NCBI GenBank assembly: GCA_002433675.1
Contig: DJIP01000034.1
Location: 1-11,294, forward strand
DNA: 11,294 nt
Origin: Halomonas halophila
GTDB lineage: Bacteria; Pseudomonadota; Gammaproteobacteria; Pseudomonadales; Halomonadaceae
Reading direction: 5' to 3'
In this document: positions 8,715 to 11,294 of the stretch, one piece after another
Position numbering within the stretch: the stretch's first letter is position 1
Layout: every line of letters begins with the position of its first letter
Made by a program: the position numbers and the translations under genes
Notes under the pieces: generated by a model
What the model was told of the DNA's origin: nothing
What the model saw: the letters and a program-made list of their open reading frames with translations, nothing else
Databases searched by the model: none

Positions 8715-9905
8715 ATGTTCGAGAAGATTGAGCGGGTTCCCGGGGATGCCATCCTCGGGCTCATCGAGGCCTTCAAGAAGGACACCAATCCCCAGAAGGT
8801 CGATCTTGGCGTCGGCGTCTACCGTGATGCAAAGGGCAACACTCCGGTGATGCGTGCGGTCAAGGAGGCCGAAGCCCTGCTGCTCAACAACGAGACCACC
8901 AAGACCTACATCGGCTCACACGGCGCAGCCCAGTATGGTGCCGTGGTGCTGCCGATGGTGCTGGGCCAGGACTCCCCGGTGCTCGAGGCCGGTCGCGCCA
9001 GCGTCACCCAGTCCCCCGGTGGTACCGGCGCCCTGCGCCTGGCGGCGGACTTCGTCGCGACCCAACTGCCTGGCAAGGGCATCTGGGTCAGCGACCCGAC
9101 CTGGCCGAACCACCACGGCATCTTCACCGCCGCCGGCATCGAACTGCACAAGTATCCCTATGTGGACGCCGACAACCGTCTCGACTTCGACGGCATGCTG
9201 GCGGCCCTCAAGCAGATTCCCCAGGGTGATGTGGTGGTGCTGCACGCCTGCTGCCACAACCCGACAGGCTTCGACCTGAATCACCAGCAGTGGCAACAGG
9301 TGCTCGAAGTGATCCAGCAGCGCGACCTGCTGCCGCTGGTCGACTTCGCCTACCAGGGCTTCGCCGAGGGCCTCGACGAGGACGCCTACGCCGTTCGCCT
9401 GCTGGCCGAGAACCTCGACAACGTGCTGATCACCAGCTCCTGCTCGAAGAACTTCGGCATCTACAACGAGCGCACCGGCGCGCTGATCGTGGTGGCGAAG
9501 AACAGCGAGGAGATGGAGAACGTCCGCTCGCAGATCGCCATCGTCGCCCGTGAGAACTACTCCAACCCGCCCGCCCATGGTGGCAGCATCGTCGCCGAGA
9601 TCCTCAATTCAGCGGAACTCGCCGCGGTGTGGCGCGAGGAACTCACCGAGATGCGAGATCGCATCAACACCCTGCGCCGTGACTTCGTCGAGGCCTTGAA
9701 GCCCTACGGGCTGGACCAGAAATATGCCCACATTGCCGAGCAACGCGGCATGTTCTCCTACACCGGCCTGACGCCGGAACAGGTGGACCGACTGCGTGAC
9801 GAGTACGGCATCTACATGGTGCGCTCGGGCCGGGCCAACGTCGCTGGTTTCTCCCAGGAGAATCTGCCGTACCTGGCCAAGGCAGTGGCCGCCGTCAACG
9901 ACTGA
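8715..9905 (+). CDS. phhC: Aromatic amino acid aminotransferase (class I, AspC/TyrB type)
   Basis: A 396-residue pyridoxal-phosphate enzyme that moves the amino group of tyrosine or phenylalanine to 2-oxoglutarate. In phh operons this is the step after hydroxylation. Cofactor residues are Asn182 (HNPTG), Asp210 and Tyr213 (DFAYQGF), the Schiff-base Lys245 (SSCSKNFG) and Arg253 (NERTGAL). Arg373 (VRSGRANVAG) binds the substrate alpha-carboxylate. Arg279, just before NYSNPPAHGG, corresponds to the side-chain arginine of aspartate aminotransferase, so dual use of dicarboxylic and aromatic substrates, as in E. coli TyrB, is likely. By sequence alone it could be called aspC or tyrB; the operon position favours phhC. 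A possible ribosome site, GAGG (8699-8702), lies 12 bases upstream inside phhB, and reinitiation from the phhB stop is an alternative. A strong hairpin follows the gene. Confidence 0.93.
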   Translation: MFEKIERVPGDAILGLIEAFKKDTNPQKVDLGVGVYRDAKGNTPVMRAVKEAEALLLNNETTKTYIGSHGAAQYGAVVLPMVLGQDSPVLEAGRASVTQSPGGTGALRLAADFVATQLPGKGIWVSDPTWPNHHGIFTAAGIELHKYPYVDADNRLDFDGMLAALKQIPQGDVVVLHACCHNPTGFDLNHQQWQQVLEVIQQRDLLPLVDFAYQGFAEGLDEDAYAVRLLAENLDNVLITSSCSKNFGIYNERTGALIVVAKNSEEMENVRSQIAIVARENYSNPPAHGGSIVAEILNSAELAAVWREELTEMRDRINTLRRDFVEALKPYGLDQKYAHIAEQRGMFSYTGLTPEQVDRLRDEYGIYMVRSGRANVAGFSQENLPYLAKAVAAVND

Positions 9906-9937
9906 CGCCCTGCCAGCCAGCTCTGCCTGCCAACCTT

Positions 9938-9964
9938 CAACGCCCGGGCCCGCCCCGGGCGTTG
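9938..9964 (+). terminator. GC-rich hairpin after phhABC
   Basis: CAACGCCCGGG pairs perfectly with CCCGGGCGTTG (11 bp) around the loop CCCGC and starts 33 bases after the phhC stop codon. Only scattered T residues follow (TCGTAT), so it is a weak intrinsic terminator by the classical rule, or a 3'-end stabilising hairpin. The stem is symmetric and could also act on transcripts coming leftward from narL. Confidence 0.7.
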
Positions 9965-10024
9965 TCGTATCGAGACGAACCTTCCGGCGCTACCGAGCGC
10001 AACCACCGTTCCTGCAAGCACTGG

Positions 10025-10178
10025 GCTCTGTCCGAAAAGTCGACGAGCGAAGGTTAGACAAGGCGAAAATCGGTGAGACAGCGCAGTTTACGGGGTGTAA
10101 ATGAGCATGTTGACCGGGCTGGCGCACCAGACGATTTTTAACGCCGTATTACCGAGCGCAGGCACTTTTCAGACAAGC
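10025..10178. repeat. MITE-like extragenic element with inverted ends
   Basis: The left end GCTCTGTCCGAAAAGT (10025-10040) and the reverse complement of the right end, GCTTGTCTGAAAAGT (from 10178), agree except for one extra base and one substitution. The symmetry continues inward imperfectly: AAAATCG at 10066-10072 faces CGATTTT at 10132-10138, at nearly equal distance from each end (41 and 40 bases). The centre holds a small TTTAC/GTAAA dyad. No open frame of note is inside and no clear target-site duplication is visible. The right end touches the narL stop codon (10180-10182). It looks like a small non-autonomous mobile element or a dispersed extragenic repeat. The copy number elsewhere cannot be seen here. 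Confidence 0.6.
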
Positions 10179-10179
10179 T

Positions 10180-10824
10180 CTAACCCAGACCATGCTTGGT
10201 GGCCCACACCGCTGCTTCCACCCGTGAGCGCAGGTCCAGCTTCTTGAACAGGTGCTTGACGTGGACCTTGACGGTGCCCTCGGCGATGTCCAGCTCCCGG
10301 GCAATCATCTTGTTGGACAGGCCACGGGCCAGGGTCCGCAGAATATCCCGCTCTCGGGCGGTCAGGCACGACATGCCATCGTCTCCCCCCGCCGGCAGCT
10401 CGCCCTTGACCACGCTGGCCAGCAGTGACGCCATCTGCGGCCCCAGCACCACCTGGCCCTGGGCGGCCTCGCGAATCAGCCGCAGCACCTCCTCGGGGTC
10501 CATGTCCTTGAGCAGATAGCCATCGGCGCCTTCCTTGAGTGCGCGCACCACGTCGTCGTCGGAGTCGGACACGGTCAGGATGACGATACGGCTCTTGACC
10601 CGGGCGTCACGCATCCGCCTGAGCACCTCGATGCCGTCGATGGGCTGCATATTGAGGTCGAGCAGGATCAGGTTGGGTTGCAGATCGACGGCCTTGCGCA
10701 CCGCCTCGGCGCCATCCGAGGCTTCACCGACCACCACCAGGCTAGGGTCCATGTCCACCAGTTGACGCACCCCACGCCGGAACAGGGGGTGATCGTCCAC
10801 GATCATCAATCGAAGCATGCTCAT
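10180..10824 (-). CDS. narL: Nitrate/nitrite response regulator NarL
   Basis: A 214-residue two-component regulator (E. coli NarL has 216). The receiver domain (about 4-120) has acidic-pocket Asp10 and Asp11, phospho-acceptor Asp56 in LILLDLNM, Thr84 and Lys106 in DGYLLKDM. The LuxR-type helix-turn-helix (about 150-212) contains LTARERDILRTLARGLSNKM (154-173) and EGTVKVHVKHLFKKLDLRSR (182-201), nearly the NarL DNA-binding segment. When phosphorylated by NarX, NarL controls nitrate respiration genes (family knowledge). The start at 10824 is supported by GGAGA 7 bases upstream. It follows narX on the same strand after a 92-base spacer. Oddity: the residues after the phosphorylation strand read MQP where most receivers have MPG. 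Its stop TAG abuts the inverted-repeat element. Confidence 0.92.
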   Translation of the reverse strand: MSMLRLMIVDDHPLFRRGVRQLVDMDPSLVVVGEASDGAEAVRKAVDLQPNLILLDLNMQPIDGIEVLRRMRDARVKSRIVILTVSDSDDDVVRALKEGADGYLLKDMDPEEVLRLIREAAQGQVVLGPQMASLLASVVKGELPAGGDDGMSCLTARERDILRTLARGLSNKMIARELDIAEGTVKVHVKHLFKKLDLRSRVEAAVWATKHGLG

Positions 10825-10852
10825 AGTGCTATCTCCAGAGTGGTTTCACCCG

Positions 10853-10866
10853 ACCCGCTGCCGGGT
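10853..10866. repeat. Small hairpin in the narX-narL spacer
   Basis: ACCCG and CGGGT pair around CTGC in the 92-base gap between the narX stop and the narL start. The stem is only 5 bp and no T-run follows in the narX direction. It might attenuate read-through or protect an mRNA end, but it could also occur by chance. Confidence 0.3.
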
Positions 10867-10916
10867 AACACGTTCAGCAGGCCACGTCGTCGCGACCTTG
10901 CGCCCGTGAAAGTCCA

Positions 10917-11294
10917 TCACTCGGACGCGACGGGTAGCTGCGCCAACAGACGTGGCAGAAAGCGGACGGTCACCACGGTGCCGCAGGGCTTGATGCCTCT
11001 GACCGTGAGCTTTCCACTCAGGCTTCGTGCCCGCTCCTCCATGATCGCCATCCCGTGGGACATGGAGGGATCCGATTGCGGCCCGATGCCGACACCGTCA
11101 TCCGTGACCGAAAGTTGATAGTGCCCCGTGTCGTCGACGGCGAGGCTAATGGTGCAGTGCCGAGCTCGTGCATGGCGGGCCACGTTGGACAGCGACTCGC
11201 GCACGATCTGCAGCACATGAATTTCCTCGTTGGGGGTCAGCGACAGCCCGCTCCACTGACCTTTCAGGGTCAGCTCGAAGTCGCCCCGCTTGGA
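10917..11294 (-). CDS. narX: Sensor kinase NarX, C-terminal ATPase domain (5' end outside window)
   Basis: The frame is open from the right window edge to the TGA at 10917-10919 and gives the last 125 residues. This is the HATPase domain of a NarX/NarL-type kinase. The N box is NEEIHVLQIVRESLSNVARHA (spread over 22-42), the G1 box is DDGVGI and the G2 region is SHGMAIMEERARSLSG. NarX senses periplasmic nitrate and nitrite and phosphorylates NarL. The sensor, HAMP and dimerisation-phosphoacceptor regions lie beyond the window. The adjacent NarL supports the name over other kinases of this class (NarQ, UhpB, DegS types). The protein ends about 20 residues after the last conserved strand (TVVTVRF). 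Confidence 0.85.
   Translation of the reverse strand, partial: SKRGDFELTLKGQWSGLSLTPNEEIHVLQIVRESLSNVARHARARHCTISLAVDDTGHYQLSVTDDGVGIGPQSDPSMSHGMAIMEERARSLSGKLTVRGIKPCGTVVTVRFLPRLLAQLPVASE

Overview
The window is a GC-rich, densely coding stretch of a gammaproteobacterial chromosome. The gene set (an ArgP-type regulator, cfa, phhR divergent from phhABC, and narXL) and the protein sequences fit a halophilic Halomonas/Chromohalobacter-type bacterium or a close Pseudomonas-like relative. That placement is inferred from recognition, not from a search. I see no phage, plasmid, insertion-sequence transposase, CRISPR, tRNA or rRNA.

Layout from left to right. Bases 1-402 hold the C-terminal part of a LysR-family regulator of the ArgP type (+). 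A small MTH1187-family thiamine-binding protein follows on the minus strand (493-795). On the plus strand come cyclopropane-fatty-acyl-phospholipid synthase (cfa, 1011-2177), a 333-base gap with nothing convincing in it, a PAS-GGDEF diguanylate cyclase (2511-3443) and a RecQ-family helicase with an unusual C-terminal domain order (3550-5508). The phenylalanine catabolism locus follows. phhR (5576-7138, minus) encodes an ACT-PAS-AAA+-HTH activator. It is divergent from phhA (phenylalanine 4-hydroxylase), phhB (pterin-4a-carbinolamine dehydratase) and phhC (aromatic aminotransferase), which lie at 7423-9905. The 284-base divergent region carries two 18-bp TyrR/PhhR-type operators. After a GC-rich hairpin and a repeat of about 160 bases with inverted ends, the minus strand encodes the response regulator NarL (10180-10824). 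The C-terminal ATPase domain of the sensor kinase NarX continues to the window edge (10917-11294).

The best understood unit is phh. PhhA hydroxylates phenylalanine to tyrosine with a tetrahydropterin cofactor, PhhB recycles the oxidised pterin, and PhhC transaminates the aromatic amino acid. PhhR senses aromatic amino acids, probably through its ACT domain, and should activate the operon from the two operators. narXL is a nitrate/nitrite two-component system. The cfa, thiamine-binding, cyclase and helicase genes have no obvious shared task.

I found no undescribed multi-gene system. The points most worth a second look are the inverted-repeat element that abuts the narL stop codon, the displaced zinc-binding cysteines of RecQ, the paired operators about 83 bp apart, and changes in conserved motifs of PhhR (GAFDGA), the cyclase (GSDEF) and NarL (MQP after the phosphorylation-site strand).
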